Positions 10,572 to 23,025 are shown, counted from the first letter of the stretch. The stretch is 64,000 bases of DNA from Adiantum capillus-veneris (GCA_014529385.2 CM043954.1:91475747-91539746); one strand, 5' to 3'. Made by a program: numbers and translations. The notes: generated by a model from the sequence alone, not told the origin.

Positions 10572-12166
10572 TGTAATGGAAATGGCTTATGAGCATTGAG
10601 AATAGTAGAATATAAAAGAATTATGATGAGACTATTTTGAGAACATATAGGGTGAACCTACTTAGCTGTACCAACATAGACATTAGACTTAATTAACTTG
10701 GCATGAACAATACTTTTGCAAGAGAGAGAGTTAGAGAACTTGACAACAATTGAGGACCGGATTTATGTGGAGCTAGTCCCCCCTCCAATACACTTTTACA
10801 TTATAGATTCTCCCATCAAGATAGACTTGGTACATTACAATCTTTATGTTCCTTGTGACCTCAAGGGGGGCACCTTTAAGAAATTATTCATGTAGCATGC
10901 GTTCCAAGGTTATTAAAAAAACCCATTTACTTACATTCTTAAGGCAATAAATGACCTCTTTTTCTTCAAAAGCTTACAGGTTTTTCTTTAAATACAATTA
11001 AAAGACCCCTCCTGTTAATATCTTCCCATTAAAAGTTTATAATTTTGGAAATTAAAAAACCCATTCATTTGAACTCACATGGTAACTTACATGTCTAAGA
11101 GGTGAACCCCCCTGAGCTTGTGACCTAGGTGACGGGGAAGCAGGGTAGAAGAGGAAGAAGAAGTAACATACAAGAAAGAGATAGTTCCTCACTTATCATC
11201 ACTCTTCTTGCATAGCATAGCATAATAGCATTATAATGTTGATGAAGAGTATGACAAGCTTAAGCATTGAAGCATGGATCTTGGTTGTATTTGCATTATG
11301 TAGCCAACAGTGTTGGTGTAGGCTCTCAACTTCTCAACAAGCTTGGAGAAGGAGATGGAGCTCTTGCACTTTGCCAAGCAAGAATAACCTTGTGAGTGTG
11401 TTTCTGCGAGAGAGAGTATATCCCCCAAGCACACCCCCATATTTATTTGGCCAACCCCCCATTGTAGGTCATGCTAGAAGTTGATTGGACCCCTACAAGC
11501 CTAGCCAATCACATGCATAGTGTATATCAAGAGACCATGCTAGCCTTGAGACAAGTGTCCCCCTTTTCCTTTTGAGAGGTAGGACTTGATAAATGCATAA
11601 ACAATTAATTAAATTAGCTAAATTATCATTGGACCCCTTGAGAGGCTTTAGGCACCTTATGAGGGAAACATGGAGAGGAATTTGACATATGTTCTTGTTG
11701 CTTCTTTAGACTAGGCTTGCCTTGTGTGAGGGTGTGTGTGTTCTCTCTCTTGCCCCTACAATAACCAACCCCCCCCCCCCCCACGCCGCCCCCAACGAGT
11801 AGGGAGTGTGGTTGACTTGGGCAACACCTTAAGCCCCTCAAGCACGTTAGTCATGGAGCACCTTAGCACTGTAGTCATTAAGCACCTCAATAACCTTAGT
11901 CAGCAAGCATGACAAGGACCTGAAGAACCTTAGTAAGCAAGCATGACTAATGAAGCTAACCCTAAGGTCTGTAAGCTCCATTAGCTACGAATGCTCTTTG
12001 GCATACCATATCTCATTTGGACCCTTTAACCTTGGCTGCGTGTTGAGATAGATCCATAAGCACATGTCTATATCCTAAACCTTGTTCCCATTTATTTTCC
12101 CACAATTAATGATTACTTTAATATGAGAAAATCATTTGGGTTGGTCAGATATCAGATTTTATGATA
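10572..12166 (-). repeat. Solitary LTR of family A, minus strand
   Basis: The plus strand from TGTAATGGAAATGG to TTTTATGATA is the reverse complement of the family A LTR, including its (GA)-rich centre and TTGCTTCTTTAGACTAGGC block. No internal region is attached on either side. A clear 5-bp target duplication was not found, so it is either a solo LTR with decayed flanks or a truncated element. A 257-bp MITE-like element sits inside. Confidence 0.8.
10860..11116. mobile_element. MITE-like element, copy 1 (257 bp)
   Basis: Terminal inverted repeats of CTCAAGGGGGG...CACCT at the left and AGGTGAACCCCCCTGAG at the right. The 8-bp flanks CTTGTGAC (10852-10859 and 11117-11124) are direct repeats, and related LTR copies have only one such site, which shows insertion. 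The interior is AT-rich and non-coding. An 8-bp target duplication fits hAT-type elements; a 9-10 bp MULE-type duplication cannot be ruled out. Confidence 0.85.
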
Positions 12167-13178
12167 TAAAGTAGAACAGGTCCATTATCTGTACATGTTC
12201 GAAAAGTTCAATTATCTATGAATGCTCAACAAGGTTGAATTTCTTTTGCTATGACATTTGTAAATGGCCAAGAGTATCTGTTAGCTATAAGCACCATAAC
12301 TCTATGAATACTTATGTGAAGAAAGGATTCCATTTCGGCATTTGGCATCATGGTTTTCAACGTTTGGAATATGATATTGGCATACAAACTTGGGGGAACT
12401 TGTCAAGGTGCATTAATATTATTACGTCACAAGAGGGCATATATGATACATACGCTAACTCTCTCGAGCAGTACATATGGCTATGAGCTAGATTTGAGTG
12501 AGCTAGACACCTGGCCATAATGGGTGACCAGGTTACAACTTTTAATTTCTTCTTGTTTTTCAATATTTTAACCTTTACTTTGTAGAATATTTCTTGATGT
12601 GCACAGCAAAGTGCTTTGATAGAATTCACAAGAAGCAAGGATTCCAACCCATGCCCAGGTATTGCCCATTCATTTGAGATCAAGGGCAATGGCACATAGG
12701 TTTGGGATTTTGGTAATCAGGATATAAGTTCACATTTTACATAGGGTAATGTTGAGACCGTCATCCTAGCCAAGGGATTACCGCTTTATTTCTTTGCTTT
12801 GCATGCATGGCATACCAGTATAGTGGAGCCAATTACACCTCATCATTTCTTACGCTTTTGGTATAACATCTACCACTCTGTCAAAAACAAGGACACAATC
12901 AAATATTGAATGTTAAAAAAAAACATTTAATCAAACAAATCTCATTCAAGAGCAAAGCGGTGGAAGTAATTCAATCTAATACAATCATGATCACTGCCAA
13001 GTGTAGGTGGGCCAAGATCTGTCAAGCTGTGAGTTATGTTTTTTTTTGCATCTCCATGAGAGAGCATTGTACAAGCACACTCTTGTACGCTTATAAGATA
13101 AGCTACGGCACAAACATTTTTGGCATAGACAGGAGGCATACAAGACAAAAGAATAAGGGATTTTCCATTGCCCAACAT

Positions 13179-13215
13179 TCTCTCTCTCTCTATCTCTCTC
13201 TCTCTCTCTCTCTCT

Positions 13216-13286
<71 letters not shown>
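13179..13286. repeat. (TC)n microsatellite
   Basis: About 108 bp of CT dinucleotides with three interruptions (TATC, CCTCCC). The Leu/Ser-rich frame translated across it is an artefact. Confidence 0.95.
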
Positions 13287-13290
<4 letters not shown>

Positions 13291-14108
13291 AATCCTCTAT
13301 GGGGATAATGAAATTAGGCATGATTTTACTAGAATCTTTCTATGTCGATATGGTAATAGGAAGTGCTAAGATCCCTCTATTTTCAAAGGGCTACAAGCCA
13401 TATAATTTGGAATGGCTAAGAGCCATTTGTTCAAGCAAGAGTGTTTCCATTAGTGATTTTTTTCACTGCATTGCTTTTAGTGTGCAGATCACGTTGAGTT
13501 TTTGAACATCTTAAACAAGTAAAGGCTCATCTCTACCAAGGGTATAGATGAAGAAAACATTTTAGACAACATTGTCCATAAAAATCAAGCTTATGGACTT
13601 TCAAGTTTACAAAAGATATAGTTGTGAATACGATTCCAACTTCAATGGATCTCTTGTTTTATCTATAGCACTGAGAGTGTCTATAGAAGCGCATTTTTGG
13701 GGTAAGACCCAACTTGCAATTATTAAATCACTTACTAATTTTGTTGATGTTCAATTCTTGGAACCTTCACACTTGTACTTTCAAGCAAAGATCTTCTCAT
13801 TTACCACCATGAGGTAATTGTTGTATCATTTAAAATCTGCCAAGGGTTTTAGATGCTAAGATGTAGGTAAATAATAATCAAGCAATTATCTCTATCTATT
13901 AGCTAATTTCTCTTTAGTGTTTAGTTGACACGTTGTATCAGTCTTGACCCCCTTGAAGCTCAGTTTTGGGTACTGCAAGGTATGTTTGTAAATTAATCTC
14001 AGTATGTACTTTGGTTGTTTTTCCTGCTTGTATATGCTTTGATTAAGTGTTCCCAGAATGGAATGTATATGTTGCTTCGATTTTGATTGCTAGACACATG
14101 ACAAGGTT

Positions 14109-14480
14109 ATGTTGGAGAAAACAACTATGCGAAAGTATTGTACCATGCAATTTCTAGAGTTTGCATTGATAGGCCTATATGGTACGGCTTTAATTTGGCA
14201 CATGTTGTCACATGGGATACAACATGGTCTAGGAACTCAAGGAGTTTGGTTTAGCCAATGTGGAGAAAAGTATATGAGGGTCCCTCTCACTCATGTTGTA
14301 GTAATAGGCCTATATGGTACGGTTTTCATTTGGCACATGTTGTCACATGGGATACAACATGGTCTAGGAACTCAAGGTGTTTGTTTAAGCCAATGTGGAG
14401 CAAAGTATATGAGGGTCCCTCTCACTCAGGTTGCAAAGTGTTTACAATTACCTCCACACACAATTACATATCGTACTTGA
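14109..14480 (+). other. Unknown 124-aa ORF with a 45-aa in-frame duplication
   Basis: The frame holds two copies of a 45-residue unit beginning IGLYGT and ending RVPLT, encoded by a 135-bp tandem duplication (about 14169-14303 and 14304-14434). The copies differ at a few sites. A second frame (14258-14512) is also open across the repeat. No family recognised; it may be non-coding. Confidence 0.35.
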
Positions 14481-15247
14481 AGGATGTTCTATTTTCAGAA
14501 ATCCTTTTTTGAGACATATTCCACATGTGGAGACTATGAGTCTTTGGGGATGATATTGGTGCATGTTATATAAATTATGTGTTGGGACAAAGTCCCCAGG
14601 TGCTGGTCAAATCAATTTGCTAGACCATTTGAGCACACTATATCAAGAACATTTTTAGTGGTAAAAAATTGTCGGATACTTAGAATGACTTGTTAAGGTT
14701 ACAAGTGCTGCTAAACAACATTAACAAATGGTTGTTTATGCATATAGCAAGGCTATGTGTTATTAATGAAAATGTATTATTGTTTGTACCTAGAAGTGAT
14801 TTATGTTGCACATTCTATTATGGTTCAAATGTTTCATCAAAGCTTGCAAATGATTGTTGTAGAAAGTATTTAGTTTTTTTTTGAAGCTATGAGAATCATA
14901 CTTTCCATAAGTATCGGCAAGTAAGGTCACGAATATGGAGGTTCAAATTTGTTTTTTCTAAATGCATACACACTAGGTATTATGGGCCCTAGTGTCTAGC
15001 AAAGGCTCATTTGGAGCAGCATGCACATTCATGTCATAGATCTAACAATAACCATAGAGGTTATGGCTTGGTTTGAGTGATTTTGGATATTTCAAGTTCA
15101 CCAAGATGGTTATTTATAACATTTTTGATTCCTCGACTATGCTGTATGGCACTACGATCCCTCTTTACCGGTCATTTTGGAAGACTATTTCTAAATTGTG
15201 GGGAAACACACCTCAATACTGTCATTTATCCAAAGAGGATAGGTAGA

Positions 15248-15352
15248 TTATAAGTGTAATCTTGTGCTAAAGGATATGCAAAGCGTGTACATTAGCACCT
15301 TATAAGTGTAAACTTGTGCTAAAGGATATGCAAAGTGCATATGTTACCACCA
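15248..15352. repeat. 52-bp direct repeat
   Basis: Two adjacent copies of TATAAGTGTAANCTTGTGCTAAA..., starting at 15249 and 15301. No function seen. Confidence 0.7.
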
Positions 15353-16049
15353 AGAAATCCAATTAGAAAGCATGTATTGCTCCAGTTGGAGTTTGCTTAC
15401 CATAAGGAAAAGCATGTTTGAGACTAATTTTAGTATCTTCATGTTTAAATCAAGTTCTCAAACTCAATCAATAGTTATGGTGGGGTTGTCTACTGATAAA
15501 GAATGATACCATGTCACAAAGTTATACTTTGTTGATGATTTACATCAACCAGTTACTTTCATGAAAAGTAAAAGGACATATCTTTTGGCTACATCTTTGT
15601 TGTAAAAACTTGTTTAGCATGCTCATGTGAGTTCTAAATGGATTCTACACACTATGTTAGATATGGGTTGGTTATACAAGATGGTTGGAAAGGGAAAACA
15701 ATACAAGAAATCAAGCTACTCTTCTTGATTTCATAGAACCTCCTATTGAATCATGCTCCGGTCAAATGGATAGCTGAATCTAGAAGGATGACATTGTAGA
15801 AAACATTAGTGTTCTTATGAAGATACAACCACTTTTATTTTTGAGGATGACAATGCTTCTCCAAGATAGGAATAATGTTAGGCCTAGGATAAAACCGGGA
15901 AGGCCAAGGGCCAAGACTCACATGCGGTTAAGGGGAGCCATATTTGGTGGGCTAGGAGCCTATATATGGTGAGGTTGGGTGGAGAGTTGCATCACTGAGT
16001 CCTTGCAGTCTTAGAAAAAATCACAAAACATGTTATCATTGTAGCATAG

Positions 16050-17314
16050 ATGGAACTTGTGGAAACAAAGGAGTTAAATACAAATATGAGAACTCTCATG
16101 GTTTGTGGAAATAGAGGAGTTAAAAACAAAGATTTGTGCCCTGGGGACACGGAGGAGATCACCTCTACATTGGAGAGTGAGACACGGAGAGAGCGGTTCT
16201 TTGAGAACATAATTGAAGCAATTCAAACACACTTCTTTGCTTACAATGTGAAGGTTTTTTGTACGCTAGTGGATAGTTTAGCGGGCAATATGATACAATG
16301 CTTAAGAGACTTGAGTACTGATGCACCAACATATACGGATCTAGCAAAGCTACAACACCAGACTAATGTATGGAATGCAGAGAGATCAAAATTTGAAAGA
16401 TCGTGCAATGTTGATATGCAAGATATTGACAAACACAAAGCTAGAAGAATCTTCTTTTCTATAGCCTCCTCTCAAGATGCAATATTGTAAGGTCAGATGC
16501 ACATGCCAAGGCAGACCGCAAGCATTTAGTGCACACCCACTTTATGTCTCAGTGTACCATTGGTGTTTACCTCATACATGAGGCCATCTAGAGTGCTAGA
16601 AAGATTGGAAAAGGAAGCTATGGAGTTGTGACAGAGTGCACTATTGAAGGAGTCACTCGGTTTCCACCCAAAGTGCAATATGTGATGAAGGACTTCAAAG
16701 GAGATGAAGCAAAGAGGTGTCAATCTTTTGCTCTAGAGTCAAGTGTGAAATTGTTTCACAGGGGTATTGTAAGGTGCATAGATTAAACACACAAAGAGAC
16801 AGGGTCCCTCATCTTTCCTTGCTTTAATGGAATGGATCTGGGTGACATGTTAGAGTGCATTCTACCACCTAATAGAAATTTTCCACCCAACATATTGACA
16901 GCTCAAAAGGAAGATCATATATTCCCTACCATAGAGAAAGAAATGGATATTTGCAAGAATATGCTTGATTGGGTGCCTTGTTTTATGGATGCCCTAGTGA
17001 AGACCATGGCACATGTAGACAAAAAAGAAATTTAATACATTGTGACCTGCACCCATGTTGGTGTCATTGATTGGGGATTAGCGCTGCAAGTGGACATTGA
17101 AAAGCAAGCAACCAACATTGTAGACTCAACGGATCATGCCCTAAGCCCATGGAGGGTCCTCGAGATTTGTAATCCAAAATATGCATGCCCGCACCCTAAA
17201 TCCACTGACACCTATGTAGTTGATTTTTGCATCGAGAAACTATGTGTTGGTGCAAAGATTTTGCAGAGCACTACAACGTGCCATGGAAAAAGTGGAAGCA
17301 AATTGATTGTCGCA
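16050..17314 (+). pseudogene. Protein-kinase-like pseudogene
   Basis: An uncharacterised N-terminal region (16050-16490, 146 aa) is followed, after a 1-bp frameshift, by a region with kinase landmarks in order: a glycine loop IGKGSYGVV near 16604-16635, VMKDF for the ATP-binding lysine, HVDKKEI near 17015-17035 for the catalytic loop, VIDWGLAL near 17065 for the DFG position, SPWRVLEI for the APE segment, and STDTYVVDFCIEKL for subdomain IX. Three in-frame stops break the kinase part, all in one frame and with no introns. A truncated second copy lies at 23098-23616, so this is probably a repeated or mobile unit rather than a unique gene. The family is not identified. Confidence 0.72.
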
Positions 17315-17602
17315 TGACTGTCAATATAATGCACAAAAAATATTTGAAGAAACCACCCAGGCAAAGAAATTTTTTTCAAAATATGAGTGACCATTTGGAT
17401 ATGTTTGAGCTTAACTCAAAAATGTGTATGCGGCTTCTTTTTAGTGAGATGATGCCTAGTAGACAAAAATCTTGTACTTTTTACTCATGGAAATTATCCA
17501 ATCGTAAATTGTAAACATCGGGCTTGTAAATGAATCTTTTGTATAGTACAATCCATAGTTTAAATTGTTTCTCTCCCACTTGCACTCTCTCTCTCATTAC
17601 TT
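17315..17602. other. Downstream of the kinase-like pseudogene
   Basis: Short frames only (17227-17514 overlaps the pseudogene end in another frame). Nothing else recognised. Confidence 0.4.
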
Positions 17603-18232
17603 ATGGACCATGATGCAAAGTGTTTCAATATAGTATGTGGTTTGTTGTACCAAATTTAAAGTTGATTTATAGACACGATATTTACAAATGGATTTTTTTT
17701 TTTGTAGTGATGGACCATGGTGGAAAGTGCAAGCAATACACTATGTGGTTTGTTGTATAAGATTTATATAAAAATACCATGGTGCAAAGTAATTCAATAG
17801 AATATGTGGTCTGGTGTTGCAAAAGTTTAAATCAGTTTCTACACACAGAATCTCATATGGAACTTTTTTGTATAGTGATGGTCCCTTGGGGGGTACACCT
17901 TCAAGTATTCATATAATGTTCGTTTAAAGGGTATCAACAACCCCCTTTACGTACATACTTAAGGTAATAAAATGACCCTTTTTTCTTCAAATCTTACTGG
18001 TTTTTCTCTAAAATCAATTAAAAAACCCCTTCTATTAATATGATCTTGTTAAAATGTTAAAAGTTTGAAAATTAAGAAACCCGTTCATTTGAACTCACAT
18101 GGTAACTTACATGTCTAAGAGGTGAACCCCCGAGGATGGTCCATGGTGCAAAGTGATTCAACATAGTATGTGGTGTGTTGTGAGAATTTAAATTGATTTA
18201 AAGACACGAGATTCACAAATGGACCTGTAGTT
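17603..18232. repeat. Approximately 105-bp minisatellite interrupted by a MITE
   Basis: Units begin ATGGACCATGGTGCAAAGT-like near 17603, 17708, 17774 and 18137 and share TATGTGGTTTGTTGT and GTTTATAGACAC blocks. One unit is shortened. The last is split by the 250-bp element at 17885-18134. The repeat is non-coding. Confidence 0.75.
17885..18134. mobile_element. MITE-like element, copy 2 (250 bp)
   Basis: Clearly related to 10860-11116 along its whole length, sharing a block that runs TTTGAACTCACATGGTAACT and on to the right terminus. Left end CTTGGGGGG...CACCT; right end AGGTGAACCCCCGAG. The 8-bp direct repeats GATGGTCC lie at 17877-17884 and 18135-18142. Two independent insertions with 8-bp duplications define the element's ends. 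Confidence 0.87.
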
Positions 18233-19978
18233 TTTGTTGTTGAAACTTAAGTTTTTATCTCTCATTGAAGACATCATAAATGTGTGTCTACCAAATATGG
18301 ATGAATGAGAGAAGACCAAAAAATCATACGACCACTTACGTGCACTTGCAGATGCAACTAGCCCAAAAGACCAAGCCACAGTTGCTACGCAGACTAGCAG
18401 GCAATGGCAAGCAATGGAAAGACATCAATAGAGATGTCACCACACAGATGGTCAAGGAAGCATAACCAATTGTGTCTGAGTTCTCCATACACAAGGGAAG
18501 ATTAAAGTTGGACGAATGTATTGTGCTATAAATTCTCATACACATGGAGGCCATATACCTTGAATGCACATGGAGTATACTAAACCACACAGATTGTCCC
18601 CTATGGTTTGCAAAGATGGTATATGTGCTAATAGCCAGTGGACTTCAATAGGAGGGTCCCCTAATAAGACCATAGTGGATATTTGTAATGAGATGGTTAC
18701 AATATCACGAGGGGCGTTGAGACATGCATTGGTTGGCATAGCTATGCAAAATCATGATGCTATGGAGGAGTTGCAAACACAGACTCCTATATCCACACAA
18801 ACTCCAAGGTCCGATGATACAAGTAGCTCCACAAAGTTACAGAGAGACATCGAGATCCTTAGACATGAGCTTCAAGAAATGGAGGAGTGGGGATAACAAC
18901 AATCAATCATGAGCATGATAAAAAATCCCAACACATTGCAGCCACCTCCGGTTTACACAGAGCACATTGTGGGTCCTTGCCCAATTTGGGAGTACCTCTT
19001 CCACAACTAGAGTGGTCACTACAAAATACAATGTGGCCATATGTATCATTTTCCATATCTCATGCAAAACATGGTGAATAAAAAAGAGTGCCATATATGC
19101 AAGGCTCTCATTGACAAGCTTATTTATTCTATGTTCAAAATGAAGAAAGACTATCAACACTTAGTTGTATCCATTAAAAGAGAGAGAGGCTCTATTTTGG
19201 ACAACCTAAATTTATGTTATAAACATCCTAATCCAGAGTGAATTACAGTGATGTTTTGAATCATTGTATATTCTACCCTTGTAATGAAATTTAACACCTT
19301 GTAAAACTTGCAGTGATTTTTTTGCATTCTATGAATATATTACTCTCGTCATTGTGCATAATGTGTCTTGCAAAAACTGAGCAAGTAAATAAAAAGAGTG
19401 GTGGATGTTTTGATAGTCCTACTTGGTGTATATGTAACATGGTAGTTCTAATATTAGCATTCTTGATGTACTTAAGTCCGCTTACTATAGACATAAAAGA
19501 AGTATTTAACAATGTTAATAGACAATGGTGGAAAAATGACTCGTGACTTAACCTTTCAAATGCAAAGTGAATGAATTCATTAACTAATTCAAGAAGGCAA
19601 TTTCTTAAAGTCATAAATATTTCTAGTTGAACTCCACTATTGATAAAGTAGAAATTGAAGTAGTTAATACGGTCCACAACTTACAAATAAAGAGTTTACA
19701 TAGCTTGTCAATTGTCCTTGTAAAAGGACTTGAGCTTGTTTTGCACCCCACCAAATTGTCAAGCAACAATGCTATCTATGTTTAAATCATTGTTCCACAA
19801 TAGCCTTCTTTGTCAAGTAGGAGGAGATTCATCCACCTCAAGATCCATGTTCAATTCAAGCAAAGCGCATATCACCAAGCTCACAAAATTGTAGTTCTTT
19901 GGCCATCACCTTTTCCCCTTGCCCTTGGTCATCTTTATTTCTATTCACAGTCCATTGTGGTATGTCTTCTTCGTACCT
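18233..19978. other. Unrecognised stretch
   Basis: The longest frames are 18564-18896 (+, 110 aa, ending in a Q/E-rich helix) and 19291-19677 (-, 128 aa). Neither shows a motif I recognise. Several plus-strand frames in tandem (18280-19241) may be pieces of one decayed gene. Confidence 0.35.
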
Positions 19979-21420
19979 TTATGATTGAATATTGCTGAGG
20001 AGCCTATGATTGCAGTACAAATATACCAATTTTTTGAATCGATCTCTTAGAAGCCAATTATGAATGGTGAAGTGCACATAGCGGTAGGTACTCCAATTTT
20101 GCTCCGAACTTGAGTTGGAAACACAATGTGCAAGCACCCTAAAAATCAATCTACATAGTGTAGGTGTTGAAGCACCATTCATGAGCCACCATCTCCATGA
20201 TGGATGTTCCAATGCAAGGTTTTGAACAAGATCAAAACTAAAAAGGCTATCCTTTAACCTATACTTTTTTAGGTAAGAGACGGCTTGACCTTGATCATTT
20301 GGATTGCTTTAGAAATTATTGAGCATGTCGTGGAAGTCTTCAATCACCTCTTTATCCAATTCATCCCATTCCATGTTTTAATACTCTGGATCAAGCAAAA
20401 AAGTAACACTATGAAGTGGACTATGTGCACTAACCCATCGATCATACACATACTTATTTAAGATATCCCTTTTAGATTAATTTCCAAGGATTAATCAACC
20501 AATTATCATGCTTTGAAGGAGAGTTCAAACTCTCTTGAACATTATACCAGCCCATGTACACCTTCCCTATATTGGGTTTGCAAAGATATCAATTTGTTGC
20601 AAAGATATCATCATAGGCCTCATCGCCAAGTATGTGTCACCAACATTAGAACAAAGTGTCTATCATCAATAAGCACTTTCAAGGACCTGATGTTTGATTT
20701 ACTTGTTTTGGTTTCTCAGCTTCCCACTCATAGGAAACTAGCATTGACAAATTTCCACAATGTAGAAGTTAGTGCAAAATCTTGTTTCACATGGTAGCTT
20801 CAACATTGTGGACATACATTACTGATACATGTCAAGGACATGTTGTCTCTTCAAAATAACCTTCACCACCTTCTTTATTTGTCTATAATGTTTTTGAACC
20901 AATTAGTGTCATCTTTATTATACCAATTGTGCAACATATAATTCAACCTATGTGCATTGCAACCAAATGTGTGAAAGCTAGGAAAGAGCTGCTCCAAGAG
21001 ATGACCAGCTACTCTGCAATTTTTTGCATTGTCCATGATCATTTGTGCTACATTGTGGAAACCTATTTGATAAATTTTCTATGTTATGATATTAGCTATA
21101 TAGCTCCTTGACTTAATCTCACACGAGCTGTCTACTACTTCAATGAAACACTCCCCTCACGGACTAAATAGCATCACATTAATTAATGTCCTACACTGTA
21201 CATTTGACCATTTATCACTGTGTATAGTGCATCCTTTTTAATCGGTTACTTTCAACATCAATCTATCAAATTCCTTTTGGATATCTACAAAGGATTTATT
21301 TAAGAATGTTGTGTGCATCTAATGATATCATGGAGGGTTAAAACCAACACCATACTCACCGATCTTCTTCCATGCATGCTTCCATGGATATTGTGCAATT
21401 ATCAATGTAGAACCACATGT
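19979..21420 (-). pseudogene. hAT-family transposase pseudogene
   Basis: The minus strand at 20212-19979 encodes the hAT dimerisation domain: WWLMNG, then SSSEQNWSTYRYVH and KLVYLYCNHRL, matching the conserved W..S..ERNWS..IH..KRN pattern. Upstream (about 21350-20930) other frames give DRLMLKV, IHSDKW, IMDNAKNCR and HTFGCNAHRLNY, which fit the DUF659/RNase-H-like transposase core. Stops and frameshifts throughout make it inactive. A BED-finger part may extend to about 21830 but is unclear. Terminal inverted repeats were not found. Confidence 0.78.
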
Positions 21421-22109
21421 AAAATAGATAGCTTGTGCAAGAGCAGTTTGTGCCTCTTCAAGGACGCAAAAGCTCTACTCGAGAGTTACTTGCCTCATTC
21501 GCATTCCAAGCTGGTTGTACTCAAGTGACCCACCTTGAGTACTAGATCTTTGTGTGTTTGTAGCGTCCCACATGGAGGGTGCACCATTATTTTGTGGACC
21601 TTGTGTTGAAGCAACATTGCATTAAACCTCTAAGATCAACCGGCTTGGAGTTGATATTTTGGGTTGCTTCGCATTGGCTACACCTCCAAATAACTCTCTC
21701 AATCCTTTTGTGGCATTCTCATATCATACCCCATTACAATCTACCTCCGTTTTTCCTATTAGATGGTCCATTCCTTGATCCAAGGAATTGCTCCCTAATA
21801 CAAGGTGCACCTCTTGGTTTTTATTTGGCACATAATTTACAACGCCAATCTATAAGTGATCTAACATTCCAGATTTGCACTTTCCTTTATTGGAAGCTCC
21901 ATTGTTTGATCCTTCACCACCAACTGATAGACGACTAGAAGTAGCTGCATTGATGTTCTGGAAGCAAGTATTAGCATCCATGATAAGTTCACAAGCTGCC
22001 TATGCATGCATACAAGCACAAAAATATTAAGCCTTAAAAGGTTTGAATTTAATTGAATATTTGGATAATAAAGTATAATAATATACATATAAAATAAAAC
22101 AAAAGACAA
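21421..22109. other. Spacer, possible hAT N-terminal remnant
   Basis: Minus-strand frames have scattered cysteines and an RCSQCEA-like stretch near 21680, but no confident BED finger. No other feature seen. Confidence 0.35.
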
Positions 22110-23025
22110 AATGAAATTGGTGTAGTGATGAGGGGACTCCATTCCAACAATAGAAATGATCCCCATGCACTTGCACCACCTAAATCCTCCATAAGGATAC
22201 TCTCTATTCAAACTTATTTGTAAGTGCATAGACACCCAAGGGAGGTAACTAAATGTAAGAGACCAAGTACACCAATGAAGTGATGAGGAGGAATCCATTA
22301 CAACAATAGAAATGAGCCCCAGGCACTTGCACCGCCTAAACCCTCTATGAGAATGCTCTATCCAACCTATTTCCATGCAGATAGACCCCTTAACGAGGTA
22401 ACTAAATGTGATAGACAATGACACCGTTGAAGTGATGAGGAGTGCTCCATTCCAACAATAGAAATGAGCCTAGAACACTTGCACCACCTAAACCCTCCAC
22501 AAGAATGCTCCCTATCCAACCTATATGTAGGCAAATAGACACCCAAGTGAGGTAGTTAAACATAGTAGACAAGTACACTAGTGTAGTGATGAGGAGTGTT
22601 CCATTCCAACAAAAGGAATGAGCCCCAAGCACTTGCACCAACTAAGCCCTTAACCAAGATGCTCCCTATCCAAATTTTTTTCCAGATATATAGACACCCA
22701 GGGGATGTAACTGAACGTATCAAGCTAGTTCTCCGGTGTATTGATGAAGAGCACTCCATTCTAGCTATAGAAATGAGCCCCAAGCACTTACACCTCCTAA
22801 AACCTCCACGAGGATTCTCCCTATCCAAACTTGTTTCTAGTTGGGGTAGACACACAGGGGAGGTAGTTAAATGTAACAAATAGTATGCCTTGCATTCATG
22901 AGGAGTGCTCCATTCTAGCTATAGAAATGAGCCCCAGGAACTTGCACCACCTAAACCCTCTATGAGGATTTTCCCTACCCAAACCTGTTTCCAAGCGGAT
23001 AGACATCCAAGGGAAGTAACTATTT
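22110..23025. repeat. 154-bp tandem satellite, about six copies
   Basis: Units starting with TGATGAGG-NN-NNTCCATTC occur at 22126, 22281, 22433, 22587, 22742 and 22896, with spacings of 152-155 bp. Shared blocks include AGAAATGAGCCCCA, CACTTGCACCACCTAAACCC and AGACACCCAAGGGAGGTA. Copies have diverged by substitutions and small indels. The period is not a multiple of three and the long minus-strand frame shifts between units, so coding is unlikely. Confidence 0.92.

Larger units (their letters stand above)
12167..16049. other. Low-copy spacer, no recognised gene
   Basis: Short frames only (for example 12235-12486, 13299-13505, 13572-13817), none with a motif I recognise. Contains a TC microsatellite, an in-frame 135-bp duplication near 14.2-14.4 kb and a 52-bp direct repeat near 15.3 kb. 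Confidence 0.45.

Noticed and set aside
10572-10572. PBS-like ATACCA next to the minus-strand LTR, suggesting a full element to the left
   Set aside because: Only six bases match and the sequence to the left shows no similarity to the family A leader or gag.
12906-13292. Frame ending in a long Ser/Leu repeat
   Set aside because: The repeat is translation of the (TC)n microsatellite.
15120-15240. RSFWKTISKLWG-like peptide recalling a gypsy integrase stretch
   Set aside because: Only one short match, without the surrounding catalytic motifs or other element parts.
21861-22424. 187-aa minus-strand frame with repeats
   Set aside because: It is created by the 154-bp satellite, whose period is not a multiple of three; the reading shifts between units.
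22110-23025. CRISPR-like array
   Set aside because: Units are 154 bp and tandem, with no short identical repeats separated by unique spacers, and the context is a plant nuclear genome.
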